The notes: generated from the letters alone by a model not told the origin. A stretch of DNA of 46,615 nt from an uncultured Craurococcus sp. (GCA_902805545.1 CADCTD010000136.1:1-46615); one strand, 5' to 3'. Counted from the stretch's first letter, positions 1 to 9,336 are shown. Numbers and translations: made by a program.

Positions 1-210
1 TCGACCACGCGGCGTGGTTCGGGCATTCTCATGGCTGTCCATCCGGGGCTCCGGGTTGCTGGTTGTTGGCCTCGCAACCACAGCCAACCAACTCAGCCCC
101 GGAGGGACAACCTCCATAGCAGCGACACCTAGAGCGGTCTCCGCCCGGCCTGGCTCACGGAACCTGCCCCAGCCTGCTGCGTGGTCGGGCAGATCGCTCC
201 GATCGGGTGA
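1..210. other. Left-edge non-coding stretch
   Basis: No convincing gene is seen here. Open frames in this stretch have no recognisable protein and no good ribosome site. A short hairpin (GGAGG, 5-nt loop, CCTCC) lies near 103-117, and a looser TTGG/CCAA-rich inverted repeat lies near 56-93. The right half is a copy of an interspersed repeat, listed separately, which runs into the 3' end of hpnN. Either hairpin could help end hpnN transcription, but neither has a T-run in the right direction, so no terminator is called. Confidence 0.5.
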
Positions 211-229
211 TCACACCTGATCGGACTTA
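129..229 (+). repeat. MITE-like interspersed repeat, copy A
   Basis: This stretch matches, in the opposite orientation, a second stretch at 15488-15595. Shared blocks include TAGAGCGGT, CCTGGCTCACG (149-159), TGGTCG, CTCCGATC and GATCGG, in the same order and with nearly the same spacing. The end facing hpnN has lost the terminal TTAGAGC motif that the other copy keeps. The last codons of hpnN (encoding KSDQV) and its stop lie inside the repeat. I infer a small non-autonomous element or an intergenic repeat family; its name is not known to me. Confidence 0.65.
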
Positions 230-2805
230 CCCTGGCGCCCGTCGGCGGCGAAGGCGTGCAGCAGGGCGGGCAGCGCCAGCAGCACCGACGCCAGGACGGA
301 GACCAGCGATATCGCCAGGAGGACGCCCATGCTGGCCGTGCCGGGATGGGAGGAGAGCGCCAGCGTGCCGAAGGCGCACGCCGTCGTCAGGGCGCTGAAC
401 ATCACGGCGCGGGTCAGCGCCGTCGGCAGCATCGCCCGCTCCCCGGCCCGCCAGGCGACGACGTAGTAGATGTCGAAGGCGACGCCGATGCCGAAGAGCA
501 GCGGCAGGGCGATGATGTTGGCGAGGTTCAGCGCCGGGCCGAAGACGGCGCAGATCGCCAGCGTCACCAGCCCGGCGAGCACCAGCGGGGCGAGGGCCAG
601 CAGGGCGAGGCGCAGGCTGCGCAGGGTCGCCAGCAGCAGCGCGCAGGTCCAGGCGAGGCCGATGGCGCCGGCCTGGAGGAAGGCCTCGCGGATCGTGGCC
701 GAGGAGGCCTGGATGGAGATCGCCATGCCGCTGGCCTCCGGCGCCACTGCCCGCACCGCATCGGCGAAGCGGCGGAGGGGGGCGTTGTCGTCCGACAGGT
801 CGCGCGGCCAGGCCTCGATGCGCGCCTGGCCATCCGCCGAGACCCAGTCGCGGCGCAGCTCGGGGGGGATGCTCTCGAGCGTCACCGGGGCGGCCTGCAG
901 GGCGTCCGCGAGCTGGGCGAGGGTGGCGGCGAGGCCGGGCAGCAGGGCCGCGGCGAGGCGGGCGCGGCCTTCGGGGGGGCCTTCGGCGAGCCGGGCGAGG
1001 GAGGTGGCGAGGCGGCGGGCATCGGCCGCCTCGGGGCTCTGGCCCTCGGCCGCCTTCGCCAGGCCCGCGGCGAGGTCGCGGAGCGCGGCGGCGATGGCAG
1101 GGTCGTCCGGCGGCGGCTGGATCCCGGGCGGGGCGAGGGTGGGGCCGAGCAGGTCGGCGGCATCCTCGATCAGGGCGAGCTTGGCCGGCTGGTCCTCCGG
1201 GACGAAGCTCGCCAGCGTCATCACCCGGGCTATCTCGGGCAGCGTCTCGAGCCGGGCGGCGATGGGCCGGGCGGCCTCCAGCGAGGGGGCGAGGATGTTC
1301 AGCGTGTTGGGCGTCGTCTCGGCCGAGTGCATCAGGTCGCGGAAGGTCGCCACCGCCTCGGAGTGCGGGTCGCGCAGGTTCAGCGGGTTGAAGTCGAAGC
1401 TCAGCACCGGGAGCGTCGCGGCGGCGGCGAGGGCCAGCAGGGCGAGCAGGCCGACGACCCAGCGACGGGCCAGCGCGCGCTCCAGCGGGGCGAGGGCCGT
1501 CCAGCCGATCTCGGCCGCCTCGCCGGGCGGGGAGAGCAGGCGGAGCAGGGCAGGCAGCAGGGTGAGGGAGAGCAGCGCCGCGATCAGCATGCCGACGCCG
1601 GCGATGGCGCCGAGCTCCGAGACGCCGCGGTAGTCGGTCGGCAGGAAGGCGAGGAAGCCGCCGGCGATGGCCAGCGCCGCGAGCAGGATGCCGGGGCCGG
1701 CGACCGCGCCGGCGGCGGCGATGGCGGCGGCCAGGCTCCCTGCCTCGCGCCGCTGCTCGCGGAACCGCACGGCGTACTGGATGCCGAAATCCACGCCGAG
1801 GCCGATGAACATCACGGCGAAGGCGATGGAGAGCGGGTTGAAGGGGCCGATCGCCAGCGCCCCGAAGGCCGCCGTCGCCAGCAGGCCGAGCAGCAGCGTC
1901 GCCAGGACGGGAAGGATCAGCCGCCAGGACCGCAGCGCGAGCCAGAGGAGGAGGGCGACCAGGGCGAGGGAGAGCAGCGTGTTGCGCACGGCGCCCTCGG
2001 CGACGGAGGCGAACTCCTCGTCGGCCATCGGGATCGCGCCGGTCATGCGGAAGCGCGTGCCGGGGATGTCGAGATGGGCGGTGGCGTCGCGGATCGCATC
2101 GGCCGCCGTGGCGCCGGGGCTGAGGGCGGAGAAGTCGAGCCGCGGGCGGACCAGGACGAAGCGGCGCAGCGCCTGCGGGTCCGGCGCGCGGCCGGTGAAG
2201 AGGGCGGCCCAGTCGGGCGGCACGGTGCGGCCGGCGGCGGCGGCCTCGGCGGCCGGGGCCAGGGCGGCGAGGGGGGCGGCCAGGTCGGCGAGCGTCGCAT
2301 CGCCCCGCTCGATCCCCTGGAGGATCAGGCCGAGGGCGGTCGAGAGGCCGCGGAGGCTCGGGTCGGCGGCGAGCGTCCCGAGCAGGGGCTGGGCGGCGAT
2401 GATGCGCTCGGTCGTCCGCCGCACCTCCTCGGTCTCGAGGAAGAGCAGGCCGTTGCGGCGGAAGAAGGGGAGGGCATCCGGCCGCTCGATGGAGAGGAAG
2501 AGCTCCCGGCGGCGCGCGAGGGCCTCGGCCAGGCCGGCGGCGGCGCGGTCGGCGGCATCGCCGGTCTCGCCGTCGACGACGACGGCGATGACGCGCTCGC
2601 GCTGGGGGAAGGCTCCCGCGATTCGCTCCTCGGTCAGCCGCCAGGGGAGGTCGGGCGGGAAGAGCGCGTCGGTGTCCGTGTTCATGGTGAAGCGGCTGCC
2701 GACGGCCAGCGCGCTCAGCAGGGCGAGCGCCAGGGCGAGCAGGACCGCGCGCCAGGGCCGGGCCGCCGCCGCATGGGCGAGGGCCGCGGTGATCCGTGAG
2801 AGCAT
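211..2805 (-). CDS. hpnN: Hopanoid RND-type transporter HpnN
   Basis: 864 residues, the normal size for HpnN, an inner-membrane RND/MMPL-superfamily protein needed to move hopanoids to the outer membrane. It shows the expected plan: one N-terminal membrane helix (about 19-37), a large periplasmic domain that starts near the motif MNTDTDALFPPDLPWR, a central bundle of five to six helices (with the segment FIGLGVDFGIQYAVRFREQR), a second periplasmic domain, and a C-terminal helix bundle with FGIGVAFDIYYVVAWR. The ATG lies 5 nt after the copD stop, so the two genes are probably co-transcribed; an in-frame extension further upstream is only a shadow of copD. The final five codons lie in an interspersed repeat. 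The function fits hpnH just across the divergent promoter region. Confidence 0.9.
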   Translation of the reverse strand: MLSRITAALAHAAAARPWRAVLLALALALLSALAVGSRFTMNTDTDALFPPDLPWRLTEERIAGAFPQRERVIAVVVDGETGDAADRAAAGLAEALARRRELFLSIERPDALPFFRRNGLLFLETEEVRRTTERIIAAQPLLGTLAADPSLRGLSTALGLILQGIERGDATLADLAAPLAALAPAAEAAAAGRTVPPDWAALFTGRAPDPQALRRFVLVRPRLDFSALSPGATAADAIRDATAHLDIPGTRFRMTGAIPMADEEFASVAEGAVRNTLLSLALVALLLWLALRSWRLILPVLATLLLGLLATAAFGALAIGPFNPLSIAFAVMFIGLGVDFGIQYAVRFREQRREAGSLAAAIAAAGAVAGPGILLAALAIAGGFLAFLPTDYRGVSELGAIAGVGMLIAALLSLTLLPALLRLLSPPGEAAEIGWTALAPLERALARRWVVGLLALLALAAAATLPVLSFDFNPLNLRDPHSEAVATFRDLMHSAETTPNTLNILAPSLEAARPIAARLETLPEIARVMTLASFVPEDQPAKLALIEDAADLLGPTLAPPGIQPPPDDPAIAAALRDLAAGLAKAAEGQSPEAADARRLATSLARLAEGPPEGRARLAAALLPGLAATLAQLADALQAAPVTLESIPPELRRDWVSADGQARIEAWPRDLSDDNAPLRRFADAVRAVAPEASGMAISIQASSATIREAFLQAGAIGLAWTCALLLATLRSLRLALLALAPLVLAGLVTLAICAVFGPALNLANIIALPLLFGIGVAFDIYYVVAWRAGERAMLPTALTRAVMFSALTTACAFGTLALSSHPGTASMGVLLAISLVSVLASVLLALPALLHAFAADGRQGKSDQV

Positions 2806-2810
2806 CGGGG

Positions 2811-4475
2811 CTAGGCCTCGCGGTAGATCAGCAGCAGCAGGCCGATGCCGATCAGGCAGGCGGGCCAGAGCCAGCGGCCGACCCGCGCCAGCTCCGGCGG
2901 GCCGCGCAGCTCCGTCCAGCGGGCGCAGCCGGCGACCACCGCGAGCAGGGCGAGCGGGAGGTGCGACAGCTCGATGAGCTGCGCCTCCTTGATGTTCGAG
3001 ATGGCATGGGTATGGGCGAGGAGGAGGACGCCGCCGGCCAGCATCGCCAGGGGGAAGACGAAGCGCACCCGGCCGCGCAGCAGGTCGAGGCGGACCGACC
3101 ATTCCGAGACGGCGAAGGCGACGACCAGGAGCGATGCGAGCTTGTGCTGCACCACCTCCGGGTCGCGCAGGCTCTCGAGCAGGCCGATATCGCCGAGCGG
3201 CCAGGCCTCCGGGTCGGAGCGGATGAGGAGGAAGGCGGCGAGGCCGAGGAAGACCAGCGGCCAGTGCCGGGCCAGCTTCACCCGCCCCGTCGCATCCAGC
3301 AGGGCGGCGAAGCCGACCAGCAGGACCATGATGCCGGCCCAGTGGTGGTTGTACTCGCTCCAGGCGATGTCGGTGGCGTTGCGCGGCGGCAGCAGGCCCT
3401 CGCCCGGGGTGAAGGCCTGCGGGCGCTGCGCGGCCTGGCGCTGCTGCCATTCGGCATCGAGCTGGGCCTGCAGCGCGGGGATCGCCAGGTCGGCATGGTC
3501 CGGGCTGGTGAGGCGCGGCCAGGCGGGGGTGAAGCGCTCGGTGATCTCGGCCCAGGTGACGCGGTCGTCGGGCAGGTCGGCCGCGGGCGGGACGGAGGTG
3601 AGGGAGGCGGCGACGGCCAGCACCGCGATGCCGATCGCCATCTCCGCCTCGATGAAGCGGCGGAGGCGGAGCGTGCCGCCGGGCGTCGGCGCCATGCGGT
3701 GCAGCAGGCGGTAGTTCATCGCGCCGAGCGCCAGCAGCAGGACCAGCATGATGGTCTTGGTGGCGGCCATCGAGCCATAGGCGGTGCCGTAGACCGCCTC
3801 GACGGAGCCGATGAAGCCGAACCAGAATCCCGCGCTTCCCAGCAGGATCAGCCCGACGCCCCCGGCGGCGAGGAGGGAGTAGCGCTGGCCGACGCGGCGG
3901 GCCGAGGGCGGCGTCAGGCGGAGGGCGGCGATCAGGCAGGGCAGGCCGCCGAGCCAGAAGGCGGCGCCCGCCTGGTGGAGCGCGGTGGAGGCGAGCAGCA
4001 TCGCCCGTCCCTCGGTGCGGGCGATGGCATGGCTGCCGAAGGTGACGGCGAGCAGCACCAGCAGCGCCGCACCCCCGAGGGCGAGGCGGCGGTCGCGTCC
4101 CGGGGCCTCGCGCGGCAGGGCGAGGGCGAGCAGGACCAGCATCGCCAGCAGGTCGAGGCCGGTGAAGAGGATGAAGTCGGCGCCGAGCAGCGCGCCGGAG
4201 GGCAGGTCGAGCGTCGCCTGCAGCGCGCCGAAGCCGAGCAGGCCGAGCAGGAAGGTCGCGGCGAGGGAAGCGATGCCGCCCAGGATCACCGTGCGCCGGG
4301 CGATGGCGTGCAGGCGCCCGGCATCGCCCGGCGGCAGCAGCCGGCCGAGGGGCACGGCGAGCAGCACCCAGAACAGGACGGAGCCGAGCAGCACCGTCCG
4401 TGCGACCAGCTCCACCGCGTGGAGGATGACGCTGGCGAAGCCGTAGAGGTCGAGGAACTGCTCCACTGGGAACAC
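2811..4475 (-). CDS. copD: CopD-family copper resistance membrane protein
   Basis: About 554 residues, almost wholly hydrophobic, with roughly a dozen membrane helices. The first two thirds match the CopD family (an arrangement of helices with buried His residues; a typical segment is MNYRLLHRMAPTPGG followed by IEAEMAIGIAVLAVAAS). The last 180 residues add further helices, as in the long CopD variants. CopD works with the periplasmic copper-binding CopC, whose gene lies 84 nt upstream. The first available start is GTG at 4475 with a poor ribosome site; a GTG nine bases further in (4466) has AGG at better spacing and may be the true start. The role in copper uptake or tolerance is inferred from the family. 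Confidence 0.8.
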   Translation of the reverse strand: MFPVEQFLDLYGFASVILHAVELVARTVLLGSVLFWVLLAVPLGRLLPPGDAGRLHAIARRTVILGGIASLAATFLLGLLGFGALQATLDLPSGALLGADFILFTGLDLLAMLVLLALALPREAPGRDRRLALGGAALLVLLAVTFGSHAIARTEGRAMLLASTALHQAGAAFWLGGLPCLIAALRLTPPSARRVGQRYSLLAAGGVGLILLGSAGFWFGFIGSVEAVYGTAYGSMAATKTIMLVLLLALGAMNYRLLHRMAPTPGGTLRLRRFIEAEMAIGIAVLAVAASLTSVPPAADLPDDRVTWAEITERFTPAWPRLTSPDHADLAIPALQAQLDAEWQQRQAAQRPQAFTPGEGLLPPRNATDIAWSEYNHHWAGIMVLLVGFAALLDATGRVKLARHWPLVFLGLAAFLLIRSDPEAWPLGDIGLLESLRDPEVVQHKLASLLVVAFAVSEWSVRLDLLRGRVRFVFPLAMLAGGVLLLAHTHAISNIKEAQLIELSHLPLALLAVVAGCARWTELRGPPELARVGRWLWPACLIGIGLLLLIYREA

Positions 4476-4559
4476 CTATCAAAAACGGCCCTTGCCCGGC
4501 TGTGCCAGGCCTCGGGATGGAGCGATGAACCGGGGCCGCCGCGGCGCCGCAGGAATACG

Positions 4560-4946
4560 TTACGGAGCCTTCAGGGTGAAGGGGATGTCGCCTCGGGTGA
4601 TGTGCCCGTCGATCGCCAGCACCTGCCAGCGGAGCCGCCAGGCGCCTGGGGCGAGGCCCGGGGGCAGGGGGGCGGCCAGTACCACCGGGTCGCCCTCCGC
4701 CGCGATGGCGAGGGCGGTCTGGGCATTGTCGGCGCCGATCAGCAGCAGGCGGCTGCGCTCATGGTCAAGCCGGCTGTTGAAGCGGATGCTCACCTGGGCG
4801 GGGGCGGCGGCGAGGGTGGCGCCGGCGGTGGGTTCCGAGGTGACGACGATGGCATGGGCGGCGGCCGGGCCGGCGCCGCAGACCGGCAGGGCGAGGAGGA
4901 GGGCCAGCAGCAGGATGGGGTGGGCAGGGGACGCAAGTTGTGACAT
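4560..4946 (-). CDS. copC: CopC-like periplasmic copper-binding protein
   Basis: 128 residues. The start at 4946 has a strong GGAGG ribosome site 6 nt upstream. A signal peptide (about 28 residues, hydrophobic run [20 protein letters not shown]) should be cut just before HAIVVTSEP. That leaves an N-terminal histidine, which is the Cu(II) ligand in CopC proteins. The mature domain has the CopC beta-sandwich signatures ISIRFNSRL-like ([13 protein letters not shown]) and [17 protein letters not shown] near the C-terminus; the DGH of the latter supplies the other usual ligands. It delivers or stores copper with CopD. It is the first gene of a minus-strand run copC-copD-hpnN and is divergent from ispH. 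Confidence 0.85.
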   Translation of the reverse strand: MSQLASPAHPILLLALLLALPVCGAGPAAAHAIVVTSEPTAGATLAAAPAQVSIRFNSRLDHERSRLLLIGADNAQTALAIAAEGDPVVLAAPLPPGLAPGAWRLRWQVLAIDGHITRGDIPFTLKAP

Positions 4947-5131
4947 GGCAACCTCCGGCCGGGGATGAAATGATGCCGTTACGCGTCGGCGCCACTCCCC
5001 GGTTGCAACGCGGCCGCAAAGTGCAGCAAAACATGTGCAGCGCAAGATGCCGCGAGGCGGAACGGTCGCTGCCGGCCCCTGGGGAGTGCAGGGGACGCGG
5101 CCAGCGGCGATCAGGCTGGGGGGCGTTGTTG

Positions 5132-6076
5132 ATGCGGATTGTTCTGGCGCAGCCGAGGGGTTTCTGCGCCGGCGTCGTGCGGGCGGTGGACATCGTCGAG
5201 CGGGCGCTGGAGAAGTACGGGGCGCCCGTCTATGTGCGGCACGAGATCGTCCACAACCGCCGCGTCGTGGCGACGCTGGAGGCCAAGGGCGCGCGCTTCG
5301 TCGAGGAGCTGGAGGAGGTGCCGCCGGGGGCGGTGACCATCTTCAGCGCCCATGGCGTCTCCCGCGCCGTGGAGCAGGCGGCGGAGGCACGCGGCCTGCC
5401 GGTGCTGGACGCGACCTGCCCGCTGGTCTCCAAGGTGCATACCGAGGGGCAGCGCTATATCGCCCAGGGACGGGCGCTGATCCTCATCGGCCATGCCGGG
5501 CATCCGGAGGTGGAGGGGACGCTCGGCCAGATCCCCGGCGAGGTTCACCTGGTCGCGAGCGCAGCGGAGGTGGCGGCGCTGCCGATCGCCCGCGAGCGGC
5601 CGGTGGCCTTCGTCACCCAGACCACGCTCTCGGTCGATGACACGCGCGGAATCATCGATGCGCTGAAAGCCCGCTTCACGGACATCGTCGGGCCTGATAC
5701 GCGGGACATCTGCTATGCGACCCAGAACCGCCAGACGGCGGTGCGGGAGCTGGCCAAGCGGGTGGACGTGCTGCTGGTTGTAGGGGCCGCCAACAGTTCC
5801 AATTCCAACCGCCTCAGGGAGATCGGGTCGGAGCAGGGGGTGCCCTGCTACCTGATCCCGGATGCCGAAGCGCTCCGGCCGGACTGGCTGGGGGGCGCCG
5901 AGGTCGTTGGTATCACCGCCGGGGCCTCCGCCCCGGAAAGCCTGGTGGAGGAGGTGATCGCGGCGCTGGCCCGGCTCGGGCCCGTCGAGATCTCCGCCCT
6001 GCCGGGCATCGTCGAGGATGTGTCGTTCAAGCTGCCCGCGGCCCTCGTTGAACCCGAGGCCAGCGCGGCGAGCTGA
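5132..6076 (+). CDS. ispH: 4-hydroxy-3-methylbut-2-enyl diphosphate reductase (IspH)
   Basis: 314 residues, normal length. It carries out the last MEP-pathway step, reducing HMBPP to IPP and DMAPP with a [4Fe-4S] cluster. The three cluster cysteines are visible: C12 ([12 protein letters not shown]), C96 ([12 protein letters not shown]) and C194 (DICYATQNR). The substrate-binding histidines H41, H74 and H124 and the proton-donor glutamate E126 (HAGHPE) are present. The start at 5132 follows a G-rich ribosome site and gives the canonical [15 protein letters not shown]-terminus; upstream in-frame codons look non-coding. hpnH begins 13 nt after the stop, so IPP/DMAPP supply and hopanoid side-chain synthesis are probably co-expressed. 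Confidence 0.97.
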   Translation: MRIVLAQPRGFCAGVVRAVDIVERALEKYGAPVYVRHEIVHNRRVVATLEAKGARFVEELEEVPPGAVTIFSAHGVSRAVEQAAEARGLPVLDATCPLVSKVHTEGQRYIAQGRALILIGHAGHPEVEGTLGQIPGEVHLVASAAEVAALPIARERPVAFVTQTTLSVDDTRGIIDALKARFTDIVGPDTRDICYATQNRQTAVRELAKRVDVLLVVGAANSSNSNRLREIGSEQGVPCYLIPDAEALRPDWLGGAEVVGITAGASAPESLVEEVIAALARLGPVEISALPGIVEDVSFKLPAALVEPEASAAS

Positions 6077-6089
6077 GGAGCAGGTTGCT

Positions 6090-7256
6090 ATGGGTATCCC
6101 GCTGCGGCAGCAGATGAAGGTCGGCGCCTATGTGCTCAAGCAGCACATGCTGGGGCGGAAGCGCTATCCGCTCGTGCTGATGCTGGAGCCGCTGTTCAAG
6201 TGCAACCTGGCCTGCTCGGGCTGCGGCAAGATCGACTATCCGGACCCGATCCTGAACAAGCGCCTCTCGGTCGAGGAGTGCCTGGCCGCCGTCGACGAGA
6301 CGGGCGTGCCGGTGGTCGCCATCGCCGGCGGCGAGCCTCTGCTGCACAAGGAGATGCCGCAGATCGTCGAGGGGATCCTCGCCCGCGGCAAGGTCGTCAT
6401 CCTCTGCACCAACGCGCTGCTGCTCGAGAAGCGGATCGAGCAGTACAAGCCGCACCCGAACTTCACCTGGGACATCCACCTCGACGGCGACAAGGACCAG
6501 CATGACTGGGCGGTCAGCCAGAAGGGCGTCTACGACCGCGCGGTCGCGGCGCTGAAGGATGCCAAGGCGCGCGGCTTCCGCGTCGCCATCAACGCCACGC
6601 TCTTCAACAATGCCGAGCCGGAGCGGATGGCGAAGTTCTTCGACGACGTCACCGCCATGGGGGTGGACGCCATCATGGTCTCGCCCGGCTATGCCTATGA
6701 GCGGGCGCCCGACCAGCAGCACTTCCTCAACCGGCGGAAGACGAAGGAGCTGTTCCGCGGCATCTTCGCCCGCGGCAAGGGGAAGGGGTGGAAGATGGGC
6801 AACTCCCCGCTCTTCCTCGACTTCCTGGCCGGGAACCAGACCTACAACTGCACGCCCTGGGGCAACCCGACGCGGAACATCTTCGGCTGGCAGCGGCCCT
6901 GCTACCTGCTGGGCGAGGGCTATGCGAAGAGCTTCAAGGAGCTGATGGAGACCACCGACTGGGACAAGTACGGGGTCGGCAATTACGAGAAATGCGCCGA
7001 CTGCATGGTGCATTCCGGCTTCGAGGCCTCTGCGGTGATCGACTCCATCAAGCATCCGCTGAAGGCGATGGCGCGGCAGATGCAGGGGCCGAAGACCGAG
7101 GGCGAGATGGCGCCCGAGATCGACCTCTCGAACCAGCGGAAGGCGGATTTCGTCTTCTCCCGGCATGTGGAGCAGACCATGGCGGAGCTCAAGCATGAGC
7201 CGAAGCCGGTGCGCGGCGCGAAGCATGGCGGCACCCCCGCCGTCGCGGCGGAATAG
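6090..7256 (+). CDS. hpnH: Adenosyl-hopene transferase HpnH (radical SAM)
   Basis: 388 residues. Radical SAM enzyme that attaches the adenosyl group of SAM to diploptene, the first step in making C35 extended hopanoids. The cluster motif CxxxCxxC is at C38, C42, C45 (KCNLACSGCGK), preceded by the hallmark YPLVLMLEPLF. The SAM-binding AGGEPLLH motif and the C-terminal NYEKCADCMVHSGFEA region are also present; all are typical of HpnH. GAGG/AGGAG stands upstream of the ATG. It follows ispH closely, and the hopanoid transporter hpnN lies in the divergent gene set. Other hopanoid genes (shc, hpnC-E) are not in this window. Confidence 0.95.
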   Translation: MGIPLRQQMKVGAYVLKQHMLGRKRYPLVLMLEPLFKCNLACSGCGKIDYPDPILNKRLSVEECLAAVDETGVPVVAIAGGEPLLHKEMPQIVEGILARGKVVILCTNALLLEKRIEQYKPHPNFTWDIHLDGDKDQHDWAVSQKGVYDRAVAALKDAKARGFRVAINATLFNNAEPERMAKFFDDVTAMGVDAIMVSPGYAYERAPDQQHFLNRRKTKELFRGIFARGKGKGWKMGNSPLFLDFLAGNQTYNCTPWGNPTRNIFGWQRPCYLLGEGYAKSFKELMETTDWDKYGVGNYEKCADCMVHSGFEASAVIDSIKHPLKAMARQMQGPKTEGEMAPEIDLSNQRKADFVFSRHVEQTMAELKHEPKPVRGAKHGGTPAVAAE

Positions 7257-7350
7257 CGGCAGAGTAAGGGGGGCGGGTTGCATCCGGGGCTAAAGCCGAC
7301 CACGTTAGTCCGGAAATAACCCGCTCGCCGGCTTTGTCAGGACCCGACCC

Positions 7351-7911
7351 ATGTTCATCGAGACCGAAGGCACCCCGAACCCCGCCACCCTGAAGTTCCT
7401 TCCCGGGCGGGAGGTGATGGGCGCGCGGGGCACCGCCGACTTCGCCTCCGCCGATGTGGCGACGCGCAGCCCGCTCGCCGCCCGCATCTTCGCGCTCGGC
7501 GGCGTGGCGCGGGTCTTCCTCGGCGGCGATTTCGTCACCGTCACCCAGACCGGCGACGCCGACTGGGCGCAGCTGCGGCCGCAGGTGCTCGGCGCCATCA
7601 TGGACCACTTCATGGCCGGCCTCCCCGTGCTCGACAGCGACGGCGATGCGGAGGAGGAGGAGTATGACGAGGCCGATGCCGAGATCGTCGACCAGATCAA
7701 GGAGCTCCTCGACACCCGCGTGCGGCCTGCGGTCGCGGGCGACGGCGGCGACATCGTCTTCCGCGGCTTCCGCGACGGGGTGGTGAAGCTGCACCTCCAG
7801 GGCGCCTGCTCGGGCTGCCCCTCCTCCCGCGCGACGCTGAAGCATGGCGTCGAGAACATGCTCCGGCATTACGTGCCGGAGGTTGTGGCGGTGGAGCAGG
7901 TCGAGGCCTGA
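7351..7911 (+). CDS. Nfu-type Fe-S cluster scaffold/carrier protein
   Basis: 186 residues, the usual size of alphaproteobacterial and mitochondrial Nfu1-type proteins. Residues 1-90 are the Nfu N-terminal domain (MFIETEGTPNPATLKFLPGR is diagnostic). After an acidic linker (about 97-112), the NifU C-terminal domain carries the CxxC that binds a [4Fe-4S] cluster at C153 and C156 (GACSGCPSS). It likely passes clusters to target enzymes; nearby clients could include IspH and HpnH, but that is only inference. AGGA precedes the ATG. A 7-bp inverted repeat (CATCACC/GGTGATG, 7916-7932) follows the stop but lacks a T-run, so it is a doubtful terminator. Confidence 0.93.
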   Translation: MFIETEGTPNPATLKFLPGREVMGARGTADFASADVATRSPLAARIFALGGVARVFLGGDFVTVTQTGDADWAQLRPQVLGAIMDHFMAGLPVLDSDGDAEEEEYDEADAEIVDQIKELLDTRVRPAVAGDGGDIVFRGFRDGVVKLHLQGACSGCPSSRATLKHGVENMLRHYVPEVVAVEQVEA

Positions 7912-8014
7912 GCGCCATCACCGGCGGTGATGACGATGATGGGCCCGGCGCGATTGGCGGCGGGCCGCGATGGGGCGATACCGGTCGGCATAGCGAAGCC
8001 TCCAGGAGCTTGCC

Positions 8015-8608
8015 ATGGCTGACCAGACCATCGACACCGCAGCGCTCGACCAGCTCTTCCGCAGCGCGCGGACCCACTACAAGTGGCAGGACCGGCCGGT
8101 GCCGGACACCAAGCTCGCCGAGCTCTACGACCTGCTGAAATACGGGCCGACCAGCGCCAACTCCTCCCCCGCCCGCTTCGTCTTCATCCGCACGGCGGAG
8201 GGCAAGGAGAAGCTGCGGCCGGCGCTCTCCGAGGGCAATCTCGAGAAGACGCTGACCGCGCCGGTCGTCGCCATCGTGGCGCATGACACGCGCTTCTACG
8301 AGGAGCTGCCGCGGCTCTTCCCCCATGCCGATGCGCGGTCCTGGTATGCCGGGAACGAGCCCCTGGCGGAGGTGACGGCCTTCCGCAACGGCACGCTGCA
8401 GGGCGCCTACCTGATCCTCGCCGCGCGGGCCATCGGCCTCGATGCCGGGCCGATGAGCGGCTTCGACAATGCCAAGGTGGACGAGGCCTTCTTCGCCGGG
8501 ACGAGCTGGAAGTCGAACTTCCTGGTCAATCTCGGCCATGGGGATGAGAGCGGTCTCTTCCCCCGCAGCCCGCGCCTGTCCTTCGACGAGGCGGCGCGGT
8601 TCGAGTAG
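8015..8608 (+). CDS. RutE-like nitroreductase family protein (malonic semialdehyde reductase type)
   Basis: 197 residues, the length of the RutE/HadB subgroup of FMN nitroreductases. The motif [18 protein letters not shown] (about 49-66) matches the flavin-binding PTSAN-SPAR segment of RutE, which reduces malonic semialdehyde to 3-hydroxypropionate in pyrimidine breakdown. The C-terminal half has [24 protein letters not shown] and FLVNLGHGD, both typical. No other rut gene is near, so a role in uracil catabolism is not supported by context and a general quinone or enal reductase is equally possible. AGGAG lies 7 nt before the ATG. It ends 8 nt from the convergent response-regulator gene. Confidence 0.85.
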   Translation: MADQTIDTAALDQLFRSARTHYKWQDRPVPDTKLAELYDLLKYGPTSANSSPARFVFIRTAEGKEKLRPALSEGNLEKTLTAPVVAIVAHDTRFYEELPRLFPHADARSWYAGNEPLAEVTAFRNGTLQGAYLILAARAIGLDAGPMSGFDNAKVDEAFFAGTSWKSNFLVNLGHGDESGLFPRSPRLSFDEAARFE

Positions 8609-8616
8609 GGCCTGGC

Positions 8617-9336
8617 CTAGCCGGCGGCGGCGGTGCCCGCCGCCGGGTCCAGGCGGTAGCCGCCGCCCTCGGTCAGCAGGAGCCGGGCATTGGTCGGGTC
8701 GGGCTCGATCTTCTGGCGGAGGCGGTAGATATGCGTCTCCAGCGTGTGGGTCGTCACCGCGCTGTTGTAGCCCCAGACCTCGTTCAGCAGGATCTGCCGC
8801 CCCACCGGCTTGCCGCCGGCGCGGTAGAGGTATTTCAGGATCGCGCTCTCCTTCTCGGTGAGGCGGATCTTGCGGTTGCGCGCCTGCTCCATCAGCAGCT
8901 TCGCCGAGGGGCGGAAGGTGTAGGGGCCGACCAGGAAGACGGCGTCCTCGCTGTTGTCGAAGACGCGGAGCTGGGCGCGCAGCCGCGCCAGCAGCTCATT
9001 CAGCCGGAAGGGCTTGGCGATGTAGTCGTTGGCGCCGGCGTCGAGCCCACGGACCACGTCCTGCTCGCCATCGGCGCCGGTCAGCATGATGACAGGGATC
9101 TTGAGGCCCTGGCGGCGGAGGCGCGTGCAGAGCTCGCGGCCATCCCCGTCGGGCAGGCCGATATCCAGCAATACGGCGTCGAAGCGATTCGTGGGGGAAG
9201 CGAGCATCTGCTCGGCCTCCTCGGCCGTAGAGGCTTCAGCGGGCTCGAATTCGCCGTCCAGCGAAAGCTGCTCCGCCAGCGTCGCCCGGAGGGCGGCGTC
9301 GTCATCCACGATCAGCAGCGGGCGGGGACCAGCCAT
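8617..9336 (-). CDS. OmpR-family response regulator (CenR-like)
   Basis: 239 residues from the ATG at 9336, which has GGGAG 5 nt upstream; a TTG four codons earlier is possible but less likely. The receiver domain (1-115) has the acidic pocket D11-D13, the phospho-acceptor D58, T86 and K108. The winged-helix DNA-binding domain covers about 135-235, with the recognition region VTTHTLETHIYRLRQKIEPDP. The sequence resembles the conserved alphaproteobacterial regulator called CenR in Caulobacter and Brucella, which controls envelope functions, but I cannot confirm orthology. No histidine kinase gene is adjacent, so the partner is elsewhere. It is divergent from ribA. Confidence 0.85.
   Translation of the reverse strand: MAGPRPLLIVDDDAALRATLAEQLSLDGEFEPAEASTAEEAEQMLASPTNRFDAVLLDIGLPDGDGRELCTRLRRQGLKIPVIMLTGADGEQDVVRGLDAGANDYIAKPFRLNELLARLRAQLRVFDNSEDAVFLVGPYTFRPSAKLLMEQARNRKIRLTEKESAILKYLYRAGGKPVGRQILLNEVWGYNSAVTTHTLETHIYRLRQKIEPDPTNARLLLTEGGGYRLDPAAGTAAAG

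Noticed and set aside
14-220. 68-codon frame at the left edge
   Set aside because: No recognisable domain or ribosome site, and it runs through an interspersed repeat.
256-2799. Very long open frame opposite hpnN (847 codons, plus strand)
   Set aside because: Gly/Arg/Gln-rich, low-complexity translation; it is the antisense shadow of a GC-rich gene. The same holds for long frames at 2796-4943, 16272-18374, 20509-22287 and 29699-31300.
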